Shown in pieces: positions 22,757-34,689 of a DNA stretch of 64,000 nt. The stretch is from Linanthus parryae. Lineage: Eukaryota; Streptophyta; Magnoliopsida; Ericales; Polemoniaceae. Position 1 is the stretch's first letter. The number at the start of each line of letters is the position of its first letter. The notes below the pieces were generated by a model. The model ran no database searches. It saw only the letters and a list, made by a program, of their open reading frames with translations, and was not told the DNA's origin. The DNA lies in contig JALGPY010000034.1 in the NCBI GenBank assembly GCA_023055425.1, forward strand, positions 2,360,584-2,424,583. Direction: 5' to 3'. The position numbers and the translations under genes were made by a program.

Positions 22757-25074
22757 GATTGTTGATGAAAATGGAGAGGGGGGAGAGTTAGTTGAGAACT
22801 CTCCTTGGTAGGTGAAGAGATCGCTGCTTTAACTTCATGACGACATAGATCATATGAGAATTCCCCTTGATATCTCTTCCAAACAGTTACCAAAATGGTC
22901 GCGAACACTTGAGTTGTCCATTTTAACGTAAAGTCGTAAACCTACTTTCCCTTAGATTGCATTCTCTAGGCTCTCACTGAGAGTGTAAAATCAAAGCCTC
23001 ATTGAGCTTCGTTTGGAAAGAAACGAAAATCTTCCAAGTAACTACTGCTCACGGAATACACCCCTGATTAGAGTTTTGGATACCGACAGCTGGTCAGATT
23101 GCAAGTACATGAAAAGGACAATGTGTGGATCAGACTGAAATGTCATGTGATATATAAATTAGATCACGCCACACTTTTAGTGGTGGCATGAGAACCAACA
23201 ACCGCTAATCTTCATGTCCGCACGGAGTAAACCCCTGATCTGACTGGCTCGCCTAGTTGACCAACATGCAACCCTTGTTTGTACTGCAGACTTCTAAACA
23301 AACACACAGACATAAGAATATAACCCAGCCAACTCAACGACAACCCAAAAGTTGCACACCATACAACAGTTTTAGATACAAGTACATTTTGTTTGGCTGA
23401 AATCAAGAACTACATTAGATAAAAAGAGTCACTCACATCCAGGTGTCAAAAGCATTACCTAAAATCCTAAATCATACAAGTCATATCCATAGTAAGTACT
23501 CATAAGCGAACTACACAAGCATTACTGGCATGACTACGCTAGGGAGGGCTCCTAACTAGGAAATACCAAACACATCTGCACAACGCCTCCGTTCTCTCTG
23601 CTATTTCTTCCTCAGGCTTTGCTGTCTCTTTGTCATTCTTCTTCAATTCTGCATTCCTGAAAAAAATACGTTATCGTCAGTCCATAAGCAAAGTGAGAAA
23701 ATGAGGTTGCGAGTACCCATTTTAAAACAGAGTGAAGAGCAAAGAAGGGGGACTAAAAGGAGTCATAAGTCATGACAGCACAACTGCTCATGCTGATAAA
23801 CCAATGTTCAATTTGCTTGTTTAGCCTTCCCTTGGTTTACGAGGTGTCATTTGATTCTGTTTGAGTTGCGAATCTAAAAATCACTTCTTTATCTTGATGA
23901 CATCTACCACACAAGAATCCCCCTAGATAACTCTCCCAAATAAATACCGAAAACGGGCCATGGACAAATGAATAATCTTACATTAGCCTTTTTAAGTATT
24001 TCTTAGATAGCATTTCCAGGACTGCGAGTGTAAAAGGGAGAGATGTGAAAGTGTTTTTGGAAGCTAGTGCGCTCCTCTTCTTTCACACAAAATCAAATTA
24101 ACTGTTGCTATCCAATAAACAAATTCATAAAAGTTTTGTCTCTTAGATTTTAAGATGCAACTCATCCATTTAAATGTTACATTTTGATGCAATTTACGTG
24201 GCAGTGGAATTGCAAGTTAAACAGCCCTTGAAAAGGGACAACGGAGAGGTGATCAACATTTTCTTCCTCACAATTTCACGGATATCAATTTGCTGAAATG
24301 AAGATTGGATTTAGTAGCAACTTTATTATAACTGAGCTGCCACCAGTGGATTCTTATCTTGAGAGGAAGTTTTAGCATGCACAATTTGGGTCAAGGAAAT
24401 GATGTGTTATATAGCATGAAGGAAAAACATTTTTTATGCAGTAATGAGACAATCATTAAGATAATCCTCATCTAGCAATTTGCATCCTGAATTTACACTG
24501 TAATTTTTATTAACAGTAAGAAACCAGCTCAGAATGTCATGAGCTAATGCGAACTTCGCAATTTGGTTAGCCAGCCAAGAAGATGATACTTCAGCTAGAA
24601 ATTCTAAATTCAAATAATTAGGATTCTAAATTTCTCCTGAAAACTCTAGCTCTTTTTGAAGAAACCCCTTCATTTCTTAAAGACGCAGTAGTCTGAAATT
24701 TTGAAGTAAACATGCTTGTGAAAGTAACAAACTTTTGAACCATTCTTGTTTAGAGTTAACACTAGAGACATTTAAAGTTAATGGAGATGCAAACTAGAGT
24801 TTTCTTGCATTCTCACAATGAAAAACAGATGAGTAGAGGACTCAAAGCAAAACACACAGGGAAAGTAGAAGGGAGTTGCATACCTCTTTTGATCAGAAGG
24901 TCAACAGATGGGGAGGTAAGAATTCGCCATGAAAGGATTTTCAATTTTTGGGGGAAGTTTAAGAGCTTCCAGAATTGTTTCAGGAAAAGAAGACAAACTT
25001 GGATTCGGGAAAAGCACTAGGCTGAGAGTATTGGAGACAAAGGATCAAGTGAGGCAAATAGCATGCACATGTAA

Positions 25075-25317
25075 CTAAGACAGATCCATCTCTTGCGAAG
25101 TTCCAGACTGCATATTCCAAACTACTATTACTTGCATGGACCATGGAGCATTAAGAATTTGAGAAGCTAGCCAATTCTGGGAACAAAAAATCACCAAATG
25201 TTGACTCCAAACTTTTTGATCTGTCAGCCCCAAATTGCTCACCCGTTTTACACTCCTATAAGCTGGAACCATAATCAGCCAATTCAGTAGCTGCTGACAT
25301 GCTAAAACCCTCCCCAT
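25075..25317 (-). pseudogene. LINE zinc-binding-domain remnant (unit C)
   Basis: Minus-strand frame with QQLLNWLI, QNWLASQILNAPWSMQV and flanking text like the LINE region after reverse transcriptase. Clearest of the three copies, but still a fragment. Confidence 0.4.
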
Positions 25318-26624
25318 CTCCAGTCATCAACTCCAGATCCCTTAGTAACAAATTTATTCTTTCGAAGATGTTTTTCGGAACAAGGGAGGAGGAAGCCTTG
25401 GGTTTGATGGAAAGAAAATATTTATTATTTACCATCATCCATCCAACTATTCTTATCTAAAAGAGTTTTGTTCAAGGAATCAACCTTTCCAAACCCTGAA
25501 CCCCTTCTTTTACTGTGCAAACAGAAGCTGTCAGTTACAGAAACGGCTTCTACAGATAATTCAGCAAGGCCTGGCCTTTACTGAAAGAAGAGTGAAGTCC
25601 TAACTGAGATAAAGCTCAACAAACAACAGAAATAGGTCGGCGAGCATGGTCCAGAACTACAGCCTTTCTCTGTACACAACTAAATATGTTCAAGGTTACC
25701 ACCTATGCCATCGTATTCACACTTTAATGCTAAAGGTAACTTTAAACAGTTTATATCTCAATATCAATCTCAGTTGATAAACACATTGCTTTCACCTGCA
25801 CCGGCAAAATGCACTTTAAGCATATTGAATTTCAATGCTTTAAGAATATTTGAAATTTTTCTAGTAATGAGTGACCCTCAAAGTGGCACCAAAGTCATCA
25901 CATACACCAGCACACAGTGTAGACCAATGAACTTTTACTTTTCAAGGAGCATAACCAATATCACTCTTTTCTTACCCCATAAACAAGTTCTATTATATAG
26001 CCTTGAACTTTTTGCTGAATTGTTGCACATCCACCAAATATTGGGTAACTATACCTCAAGAACTGTTATATGTATATCCACGAGAAATGCATCAGTGGTA
26101 TTATTCCGAAGAGTCGGCACGGTGCAAATCATGTGGTCACAAAATGGATTCCATGCATCAAAAAGAAGAAAGCAAGAGTTCCGCATATCCATATCAAGGC
26201 AAGTAAATTCATAAACACAAATCAAGCCTCACCTCTACCTCACTTGCATAACCCAGAGCATTATTACCACATTCTCACCACAAGTAACAGGCACAAGTAA
26301 GACAAAACTAACGGTAAGTTGAACCAATTATAGTTGAGAAGTTATCGAGACTGAAACTTTTCAAATGTAATTCATATGCATCACATTATGCTTAACCCAA
26401 CAGTATATTAGATTCTCGTAACTTTTTGGTAACGCGAGGACACGTTCAATTGCTTCCTTTCTGGAGTTTCATATCAAGTACTTGGCTTTTCCTCAACGTT
26501 AAAATGGGTGAAAGAAAGCTCCAACGAGACTGTATAAGGAAAATGAGAGAAATCTTCAACAAAAAAATCTGGACAAGTGAACATTTCGACAGAGCATATG
26601 AAATGGAGAATGCTTGTCCTTCAC

Positions 26625-26662
26625 CTTATTGACTGATGTGAGGCTCTCACTGTATAGGAAGG
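26625..26662 (-). pseudogene. Tail of an F-box remnant (unit C)
   Basis: The minus strand reads FLYSESLTS as in units A and B, then similarity stops abruptly at about 26662. This is the breakpoint of unit C. Confidence 0.5.
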
Positions 26663-26984
26663 CTGATGCAAAATCGCAAAAGAGGAACTAGAACTGAATC
26701 ACACCAAATTCAAAAGGAGAAATCACAGCTCTCAAATTTCTCAACAGATAATTTTATTAATAAGTCGAAGCTGGAAAACAATTGGAACGGGAGTCGTAAA
26801 CCGACTAAAACCCTAAACTGGATAGACTTTCTTAAAAATAAACCTTAAGCTAGATAGTCTCTCTAAAAGAGAAACACAATAGCTAGATAGAATCTCTAAG
26901 ATATAACAATCTTAATTGATCATAACTAATAATGCCAGCTTAAAAGCATTGCAAACCAGATCAAAACAAAACCACGCCCATACC

Positions 26985-27110
26985 ACCCATTCTTAGTAGG
27001 AGAATAATCATTGGGATCAAGTATAGAACCAATTTTCTTACACGTTCTAGAGGCAGGGTTCAAAAGAGCATACCCACCTGGGTATGACGAGAGCAAACCA
27101 ATTTTTCAAC
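26985..27110 (-). pseudogene. F-box-associated domain fragment
   Basis: The minus strand reads YALLNPASRTCKKIGSILDP with flanking residues, equivalent to YVLWNPATRQVREIGNPP of the F-box genes. It is about 40 codons long with no F-box in frame. It differs clearly from copies A and B, so it comes from another family member. Confidence 0.65.
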
Positions 27111-27119
27111 ATTTTAGTA

Positions 27120-27730
27120 ACAAAGTTTAAGTGATATTCAATAAAGTGTATATCTATCACATATATTGACTAAAATTTATGGTATGCTAAATTGATTGAT
27201 TTGCACTACAACAGTTCCAAAATCGCAAGGGAACAACTGTTATGTCCAAGTTATCCAAGATTTGAGCCTGAACCATTAAATAACAACAATGAATAAGTAA
27301 CACACATAGAAATCGACAAAAAAGCACTTTTTTATTGAATAGACAAACGAGTCCCCACCTTGAAATTACATGAATGTTGTACTCTCACCTTCCCTATTAC
27401 TCCCAGAATTTACAGATATTCGCGGTTCTTATTTTTTTACTAGTGGACTATTTTGTCATTTTTTTCCATTTTAATTTATTCATTTTATGCTAGGGTCGAT
27501 TTGTACCTTCCCTTCAAATAAACCTCTTTATCTGGGTATGTCTTTGTGACCATTGCAATTCTTTATAATTTCATATTCATTAATGCACTTTATCTTCCTA
27601 AGAAAATCTTGAGATAATCAGCACCTAGTAATAAAAGCATCACATAAATCTTACTAATGGTACTTGTTAATCCCTGGGCATCTTCAACATCTCATTATTC
27701 TTGAAATTTGAATCCAACAAGCACACTCTG
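27120..27730. other. Gene-free stretch; PPR segment begins near 27520
   Basis: AT-rich sequence with no recognised gene. From about 27520 it matches the PPR3 3' flank at 52410 (CTCTTTATCTGGGTATGTCT), marking the left end of the first PPR segment. Confidence 0.5.
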
Positions 27731-27734
27731 TCAT

Positions 27735-27885
27735 CCATTTCACTCCAGCTCTTCATTTGCTTCATCAAATAAGATTTTCCACGCATGATACTGTAGGTTC
27801 AAACATCGGGTTTCAGCCCTCTGGAAGCGAGGTAGGTTCAAGAAGAGTTGTCGAGATACAGTGAGTTTTCCACCCATGCACATAC
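27735..27885 (-). pseudogene. Eroded second PPR piece 3' of PPR1
   Basis: On the minus strand this is a decayed counterpart of the PPR block GGRLKAARELF...GLCRENLVDEANDWL. The clearest version is at 52576-52773 (GGKLTVSRQLF...KAYLMKQMKG). The same piece lies 3' of all three PPR genes. Confidence 0.55.
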
Positions 27886-28019
27886 TGCAACATCATTAAT
27901 CACAGTATCAGAAACAAACACTTTATTTCAAAATCGTCACTTTGGTTTGGGATCAACAATCAAACAGAGTAGTGTGCGTGAATTGATCAACAAACAAACT
28001 CTGGGCTAAGCCACTGTAC

Positions 28020-28465
28020 AAGACAAACAAGAGCTCATATAAGGTAATTGAATTCCTATAATAACTGGAGCTCCCTGATCATCCAGATAATTGCAGCATA
28101 TTATTCGACAAAGAACCTTCAAGGAAACGGAATTCAATCCATGAATATCCCTTCGGAAACTCTAAAGCAGTGCGAAAGTAGATCCCTTCAAAATGCAGAG
28201 TAAACGGAAAATATAACAAATCAGTTGACCCGAAGAACCTTTTATTTCATATTGAATGCAAGAATGTGAAACTTACTATCCTCATTAATGCATTGTATTT
28301 AGAAAATAATGGTAATAACATACATGCAAAGACCAAGCATATAAAAAACTGATGAACTTACTATATAAAGGAGATAATTCAGATAGATGTAAGCTTTACT
28401 GAACTTTTTTGACAGTCCTGGAAAAGCCAAGTTCAGTGCAGCAACTGTCTAGTAACTGCAATGAC
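28020..28465. other. PPR1 3' flank
   Basis: Near-identical to 36600-37076 (PPR2 flank) and similar to 53860-54209 (PPR3 flank). It contains no gene that I recognise and probably holds the 3' UTR. Confidence 0.5.
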
Positions 28466-30312
28466 TCAAGAAAATGAGGTGATCCCCAAAAAGTTCTTGA
28501 GCAGGTCACTGGATGTCTTATCTAACCCATCATTATCCAGCATATTAAACAATATTTTGCAAACCGGAATCCCCCTCTCGCGCATCATCTCGAGAACTTT
28601 AATAGCCTTCACCATCTTTTTATTTTTTAAATATGCGTCAGCAACAACGGAATACGAATAGAAATTTGGCAAGCACCCATTTTCTTCCATTTTGATAAGC
28701 CAGTCATTCGCTTCATCAACTAGATTTTCTCTACAGAGTCCATTAAGCATGGTATTGTACGTTCGAAAGTTGGGTTCGAGTCCTTTGGAAGAGAGGATCG
28801 AGAAGAGTTCCCGAGCAGCTTTGAGTCTCCCACCTTTGCACAAACCATCTAGAACCACATTATACATCACAATGTTAGGCTCAAATCCATCATTTTCAAG
28901 CTGTTCCAAAAGTGTCAATGCCCCATCAAGTTGCTTGTTTTTGCACATGCCGTCCAACAGAGTAGAGTATGTGAATTGATTGGGAGACAGGCCGTGAACT
29001 TGCATCTTGTCAAGAAGAAGAAGCGCTTCTGCAGTTCTTCCTGCTTGACACAAGCCACCAATAAGAGAAGTGTAGGTAACTGTATCAGGAAACGCTTGCA
29101 TACGAGTCATTTCCTCGAAGATAGTCATGGCTTGATCAATCTGTTTGAGCTTGCAGTACCCATTGATCAAAGTGTTGTAACTAATGACGTTAGGAGTAAA
29201 GCCCCTAACGGCAATAGCATTAAGTAACCTTCTTGCCTTACCAACCTGACCTATCAGACAGTAGCCATCCATCAGAGAGCTAAAGGTGATAACATTTGGC
29301 CAGTTACCCGTTTTAAGCATGAAAGCAACCACTTGCCAAGATTCCTTGACCCTCCCTTTTTTGCAAAGGGCATCGATCATAATGTTGAATGTCTGGATGT
29401 CGGGCGATATATTCATGCACACCATTTCATTTAGCAATCTGGTACATTGGCTCCACTGTCTGAAATTGCTAACTCCCAGAATGAGGGTATTGAAAGTAAC
29501 AACATCTGGGCAAATACCCTTACCAATCATTTCTGAAAATAATTTGAAAGCTTGGTCCAATTGCTGGTCTATGCAGAGGCCATCAATGATAGTATTATAA
29601 GTCACTTCATCTGGCTCGTAACCTTGAGTTCCTTCCAGCTTTCTGAGGAGGCGAATAGCTTCAGTTGTTCTGCCGGTCTTGCACAATCCATTGATAACAG
29701 TATTGCAAGTTATTAAATCGAGATGATAACCTTTACACACTAACTCATCAAAGAGCTGAATGGCAGCATCTACGCGGCCATCGAGACAGAGACCGTGGAT
29801 CAGAGTAGAAAATGTTACAACGCTTGGTTCATAACCTTGTTTGAGAATCCTACCCAGCAGAGAGCAACCAAAGGCAACGCGATTCAAATGGCAGAAACAA
29901 TTGATGGCAACACTGAGTGTGTAAAGATTTGGCCTGACCTTGTGATATCGAGTTCCTAAGGAGTCCAATTTGGCAAACAGAGAAAGTGCAGTGGAATAGT
30001 GCTTTTTCCGAACAATAGAAGAGAGGAGTTGAGTGAATTGGAAGATTGAAGGCAAGGGTCGAGCTTGAAGCATTGATTCAAACTGATTAACGGCGTGGTC
30101 AATGTTAAGGTGACTGAACCGATCAGGTTTGCTGGAGCAATCGGTCCGGGAATGAAGAGACTTGACAAAAGTAGAAGAGCAAAGAAATGAAGGGAAGGGA
30201 AAAAGGTACCCTCGTTGTGTTGTCGAACAGATGAAGAGAAAGCACCATTTCCTGGAGCAGCTTTCGTCATTCTTCGAGAAAAATCCATCAGCATCTTCGT
30301 CTTCATCTTCAT
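28466..30312 (-). pseudogene. PPR protein, restorer-like P class (PPR1), N-terminal frameshift
   Basis: PPR proteins bind organelle RNA one base per repeat; the P-class restorer-like (RFL) group mostly acts in mitochondria. The open frame from 30073 to 28466 (535 aa) has about 13 back-to-back 35-residue motifs, e.g. PNLYTLSVAINCF, PDEVTYNTIIDGLC, PNVISYNTLINGYC, PNQFTYSTLLDGMC and PNFRTYNTMLNGLC. The expected N terminus (ATG at 30312, Arg/Ser-rich SRRMTKAAPGNGAF, a likely transit peptide) is in another frame. Between 30170 and 30209 the sequence is 5 bases longer than PPR2, moving the leader out of frame. Starting at the internal ATG (30073) would give a protein with no leader. No intron signal was seen. 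The gene is either a recent pseudogene or carries a sequencing error. Confidence 0.85.
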
Positions 30313-30482
30313 CTTGGATCTCAGTTCGAAAACGCAGAACTATTCGGTTTTGGGATTGAATTTTCTGGAACAGTGAATTGGGAATTTGTCCTGCTTTTTA
30401 AGTTAGGGTTTCACGAAGCCTAGTCAGAAAGTATAAATTGAGCTAGTCAATAGTCATGGTATAAGATAATACACTTGGTATA

Positions 30483-30588
30483 AGAGCGAAGAAAGGGAGG
30501 AAAGAGGTACCGTCGTCTAGTCGAACAGTTGAAGAGAAAGCACCATTTCCTAGAGCAGATTTCGTCATTCTTCGAGAAAATTCCATCA
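30483..30588 (-). pseudogene. PPR leader-exon fragment
   Basis: The minus-strand ATG at 30586 opens a frame like the PPR leader (FSRRMTK.A.GNGAFSSTV, then GTSFPPF), but similarity ends there and no PPR repeats follow. It is a partial copy of the PPR 5' end, directly upstream of PPR1. Confidence 0.65.
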
Positions 30589-30703
30589 TCATCTTCATCT
30601 TCATCTTCTTGTTCTCGGATCTCAGGTCGATCTATTTCGAAAATTCCATCATCATCTTCATCTTCATCTTCTTGTTCTCGGATCTCAGGTCGATCTATTT
30701 CGA
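30578..30703. repeat. 63-bp tandem duplication
   Basis: Two adjacent copies with a period of 63 bases, each starting near ATTCCATCATCATC (30580 and 30643) and ending GGTCGATCTATTTCGAAA. The period is 21 codons, so any frame through it is preserved. Confidence 0.9.
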
Positions 30704-30777
30704 AAAGTAGGGTTTGACGAAGCCAAAGCACCGGGTTGGGTGTAAGTTTGGTTGTGCTCCTGAGAAAAAAAAAAAAG

Positions 30778-30866
30778 GGCAAAAGATACTTTCACCCCCT
30801 CTCCTTTGATTTAAGGATACTTTCACCCCTTCCAGTTTGGCAACAGACACTTTCGCCCCTTTTACT
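30778..30866. repeat. TIR-element end upstream of PPR1
   Basis: GGGCAAAAGATACTTTCACC, then CCCCTCTCCTTTGATT and CACCCCTTCCAGTTTGGCAA. Same family as the elements at 14100 and 21862; one end only. A T-run (about 30889-30914) and a GT-run follow. Confidence 0.7.
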
Positions 30867-30891
30867 CAACCAGACGAAGATGCAGGATTTT

Positions 30892-30926
<35 letters not shown>

Positions 30927-31117
30927 TCAGGAATATCAAATTTATATGAATCAACCAGCGAAAAACAAAGAGTTTGGGTGTTACGCACCCTCACCCAGAA
31001 CTCAAAAAAAAAGGAAAGTTGCAAGATCATAACAGAAAAAAACACAGCACCTGCATAGCGAGTTTGGATGTTACAAACTTTCGCCCAATTCTCAGACTAA
31101 TCAAAGATAAATTTAAG

Positions 31118-31415
31118 AACTTTTGACAGAAAACCCCCTTACAGTATTGTCTTGCTGACACTTAGCTACCAGCAGTATTGATTTTGTCAGGAAACCCCCC
31201 TGCAGTTTCACTTTTACTGACATCGCACACAATTTTACTAGAACTGTTGGTAGCTAAGTGTCGGTAAAAGTGAAACTGCAAGGAGGTTTTTGTTTGAAAA
31301 ATGGTGCGGGATGTCGGTAAAAGTGAAACTGCATGGGGGTTTTCTGACAAAATCAATACTGCTGGTAGCTAAGTGTCAGCAAGATCGTACTGCAGGGGGG
31401 TTTTCTGTCAAAAGT
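31118..31415. mobile_element. Foldback (inverted-repeat) element
   Basis: Left arm AACTTTTGACAGAAAACCCC... pairs with right arm ...GGGGTTTTCTGTCAAAAGTT over about 110 bases each, including CTGACACTTAGCTACCAGCA against TGCTGGTAGCTAAGTGTCAG. The loop itself contains further copies of the GTAAAAGTGAAACTGCA motif. No coding capacity; a transcript would form a long hairpin. Confidence 0.8.
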
Positions 31416-31677
31416 TCTAAATTAAATGAATAAAACATAAAGACACATGATCAACCCAAGAGCACCGACTTGTAAAAGGGAAGCCATCGCGACCGAACCA
31501 ATCCAAGATGTCTAGTAATCACAATACAATTCTCCCAATAACCGTGCTTCGACCATCAAGGATGTACAGCTTTCTTAGCCTATATAAGAATAGGCACTAC
31601 CTTGAGACTTCCACCATCCTCGCCAAATAAGAAAAGAATCATTTTTGGTTACTCTAAGAAACCCATAAAGAACACGA
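31416..31677. other. Gap between the foldback element and the solo LTR
   Basis: Unassigned sequence with no recognised gene or repeat. Confidence 0.3.
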
Positions 31678-32080
31678 TGTTGTGGAAAAACGAAATATGC
31701 AGAAAGAAAGAACTAAACCCACATATTTACGTGGTTCGGCAAAACAGCCTACGTCCACAAAGTGCAGAGATTTCACTAAAACAGACGAAATGTCTCAGAC
31801 AGAATTACAAGCGAAATCAGAACGCTCAACATACTTGCTACGAACCCTAAGAACTCTATAAATAGACGACCCATTAACCGGGCCGGATCCAAGCCCTAAC
31901 GGGTCAAACCGGGTCAAAATACTTTTTTCCGGGAGCGCTGTCCCCTGAACCTCCGCGAGACATGTTCGTGGCCGCTAGCCTTCGCTCCACAAATCATGTC
32001 TCCTTTTTCGGATCGTAGCAAAACATGAACCGGGTCGATTCATAAAACGGGTTGCCCATGAGCCAGAGCTCCACCCAACA
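31678..32080. mobile_element. Solo LTR with 5-bp target duplication
   Basis: Starts TGTTGTGGAAAAACG and ends CACCCAACA (403 bp). The same five bases, cacga, flank it at 31673-31677 and 32081-32085. The internal motif TTTACGTGGTTCGGC is common in plant retrotransposon LTRs, probably copia-type. No internal domain follows, so the element was probably reduced by LTR-LTR recombination. Confidence 0.8.
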
Positions 32081-32084
32081 CACG

Positions 32085-32500
32085 AGTAGTAGTTATTCTC
32101 CACTCCGGCGATAACACTCTCGGAATTATAAGTTGACCACGAACGTTGCTGTTGACCTCACCATCAGACCAGGCGTCCAGAAAATCATCCTCGAAGGAGA
32201 TTCCAAGACCCTCATACAAGAAATTCACCATTGCTAAGGAGGAATGAAGCCAAACGACATCACAGAGATTGAAGACGAAGTGAATCACCTTCTGACTATA
32301 ATGGATAGCTTTGAAGATGAAAGTTGAGTTCTCCAAAAGAGAAACAACTATGCTCTTGCCGAGTACCAAAGTTCACTGAATGTCAACACAGAGTGGTTGG
32401 ACCCGTTCTCTATGTGGTTAAATGCTTTAGTTCTCGATGATATAACATATGGAAACTTTTTCCCTCCAGTGGATTTTCTAATACATATCCACTTCTCAAA
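32085..32500 (+). pseudogene. LINE RNase H-domain remnant
   Basis: Plus-strand reading gives IILEGDSKTLIQEI, then IEDEVNHLL, NNYALAEYQ and WLNALVLDDI, the usual order in the C-terminal RNase H-like domain of plant L1 elements. In-frame stops interrupt it (TAA after HHC, TGA after FEDES). The solo LTR lies directly 5' of it. Confidence 0.6.
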
Positions 32501-33005
32501 AAAGAAACACTTGAAAAGAACAAGCCGACACAAAGAAAATGATAGAATATAATCTTGCTATGTAGAAAAGAATCTAGAAATTTTGTCATATGAATTTCCT
32601 TTCATCAACTGATAAGAACGTATTGCGTTCAGTTCGAGTAGAAATCGGAGAATTGTGATGCTACATAATTTGCAATACTATATATCCAGAGTTTGGCGAT
32701 CCATAGGTTTGGACCACGAATGAGCCACACTAACTACGTGGTCTAAAATGAGCACAAATAAACTTGGCAAAGTTCCAGACTACACTAGACTCTTGACATT
32801 CTCGCGAAGATTTAGGTTGGTAACTGCAAAAATGAGGCAAACGCTGAACATCGCGGTAGAAGAGAGAGATGGTTCGCTTGTTGGCCTCAGTGCTCCAACA
32901 TTACTGGAACAGCTTCTACGGACACCATCATCAGCAAGTCCTGACGTTTCCTGAAAGATACAGAGACCTTGTAATAGAAGTTATGTGAATATAAAGAAGA
33001 ATAGT

Positions 33006-34681
33006 TGAATCTAAAGGACTCAAAAAGTTTTTTCAGTTCTTATTTTATTCCCAAATACTGCAAAAGGCAACACTTTTTGGCTATTAGAAATACCTCCACA
33101 GCTTCCTGTGCTTGGAAAAACATCTGCAAGGGAAGAAATACCCTATCCCTGGGCTTGCAATGGAAAGTTGCCAAGGGTTAGTCTCTGATGGTAAGAAGTA
33201 ATGGTTGGATTCCAGATGTTCCAGGGGCCTCTATTGAGGATTGTTTGAGACAAACGGATCCAAATAACAGTTACAAGAAGGTGGAGCAGTTAATTGCACA
33301 GAATGGACAAAGTTGGAACAAAAACCTTGTGGAAAGTCTCTTCCCACCCTGGCTTAGTAATAGAATTCAGAGTATTCCTCTAGGGTTTAATGATGATCAT
33401 GACACCCCTTACTGGAAGTTTACCTCCAATGGAGTCTATTCTGTCAAAACAGCATATCTTCACCAAAACTACAATAACTCTTCCCCAAATTTATCTGGCA
33501 ATCGTATCCAATTCCGTTCTATCTCCTTTGAAGTACATTGGAAGAATCTCTGGAAGTCTGGCCTCCCTGCCAATCTTCTGCATCTTCTTTGGCGCATTTG
33601 CACTAACTCTTTATCTTGTCTAGGCAATATACACTATAGAATTCCTTCCGTTAATCCCTCTTGTACCAGGTGTAATCTAAATCTAGCTGAAACCCCACAT
33701 CACATTTTCCTCCATTGTAGTGTGGCTCAGCAGCTTTGGGAGAAAGCCCCCATTTCTACCATTTATAAGCCTAATACTAACACTATTAATATTCAGCAGT
33801 GGATTCTTAGTTGGTTAAAGACAAAGAAAACTAGGAGCGCCATTCAAAATTGGCATTGGATCCCAGCTATTATTTGGATTCTTTGGATTTCTAGAAATAA
33901 GAAATTATTTGATCAACATAACTCTACTGTAGACCAAATGTATTATCAAGCTGAAGCTCTAGCTGCATTCCTTGTCATTTGCTAACCTCTTAGTTTCATT
34001 CAGCTGCTAACAATTGGGTGGAAGTTGAAGTTCAGAAAGGCAACATCTCATGGAAGGCAGGGCCAGTTCTCATTGAGCCACAGTTCACTCCAGTGGCGCC
34101 TCAAGCCTTAATGGAAGTCTCTGATGCTTTTCCTCTTGCAGTGCTCCCCCCAGTTTTTCTGTCCCATGCAAATGATCCTGCTTGCAAGGAAGAAAGTTCA
34201 GCTCTTGTCTCCTCCACTGTTCATGGCTCCTCTGGTGATGCTGGAAATGTAGTTGCTACTGATGCAAGAGTTCTCCATGAAGGTGCTGGTGGTGCTCTTC
34301 CTCCTCTGCCTGATGATGAACTCATGTCAGCTGTGATCCCTTTCATTGATGCTTAAGAGATTGTCTTCATATGAGTTGGTGTTCTCTGGTGTTCTCTGGT
34401 AGTAGTTTGGTCCCTTTGGTATCTTTTGAAATCTTGTTAATCTTTTGTTAATCTTTTGTTACTCTTTTGAACAATGGTTTGTACTTGGTGGGTTGTATGG
34501 TGTTTTGTTTGGTCGTGCATGGTCTTGTTTTGAGGGTTAGAGCTACACTCTGGTTGTAGCCTTGGTGTCTTTGGGTTGTGGCGCTAAGTTATGTGTCTAT
34601 TTAGCAAACTTTCTAGTGTATTTTCGCTTTGTTTTAATGAAGTTCTCTTTATTCCGCAAAAAAAAAAAAAAAAAAAAAAGA
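33006..34681 (+). mobile_element. 5'-truncated L1-type LINE with poly(A) tail
   Basis: The longest ORF (33188-33985) has the reverse-transcriptase zinc-binding domain: W..NLWKSGLPANLLHLLWRI, then CTRCNLNLAETPHHIFLHCS, and IIWILWISRNKKLF. Upstream, CAWKNICKGRN..SLGLQWKV is the end of the reverse-transcriptase region, with a TAG in frame. A second frame (34018-34356) ends just before an untranslated tail and a run of about 22 A (34659-34680). The nine bases aagaatagt occur at 32997-33005 and again across the tail end (34679-34687), a possible target duplication. A defective, 5'-truncated insertion. Confidence 0.75.
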
Positions 34682-34689
34682 ATAGTAGT

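Larger units (their letters stand above)
15170..22840. repeat. F-box segmental duplication, unit B
   Basis: Colinear with unit A over most of its length, with several indels. B has about 115 extra bases at 19739-19855 and a 309-bp MITE at 22448-22756 that A lacks. Gene-free parts (16130-17630, 17840-20580) hold only flank sequence matching unit A, a T-run near 16270-16302 and a C-run near 18076. Confidence 0.8.
23480..26662. repeat. F-box segmental duplication, unit C (partial)
   Basis: Similar to A from about 6990 to 10180 and to B from about 15480 to 17660. It breaks off at 26662, inside the remnant F-box tail. The stretch 22840-23480 before it has no recognised gene. Confidence 0.75.

Noticed and set aside
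28466..29600. Plus-strand ORFs opposite the PPR genes (also at 37072-38105 and 54163-55251)
   Set aside because: Recurring in all copies only because the PPR repeats on the other strand are conserved; no protein family match.
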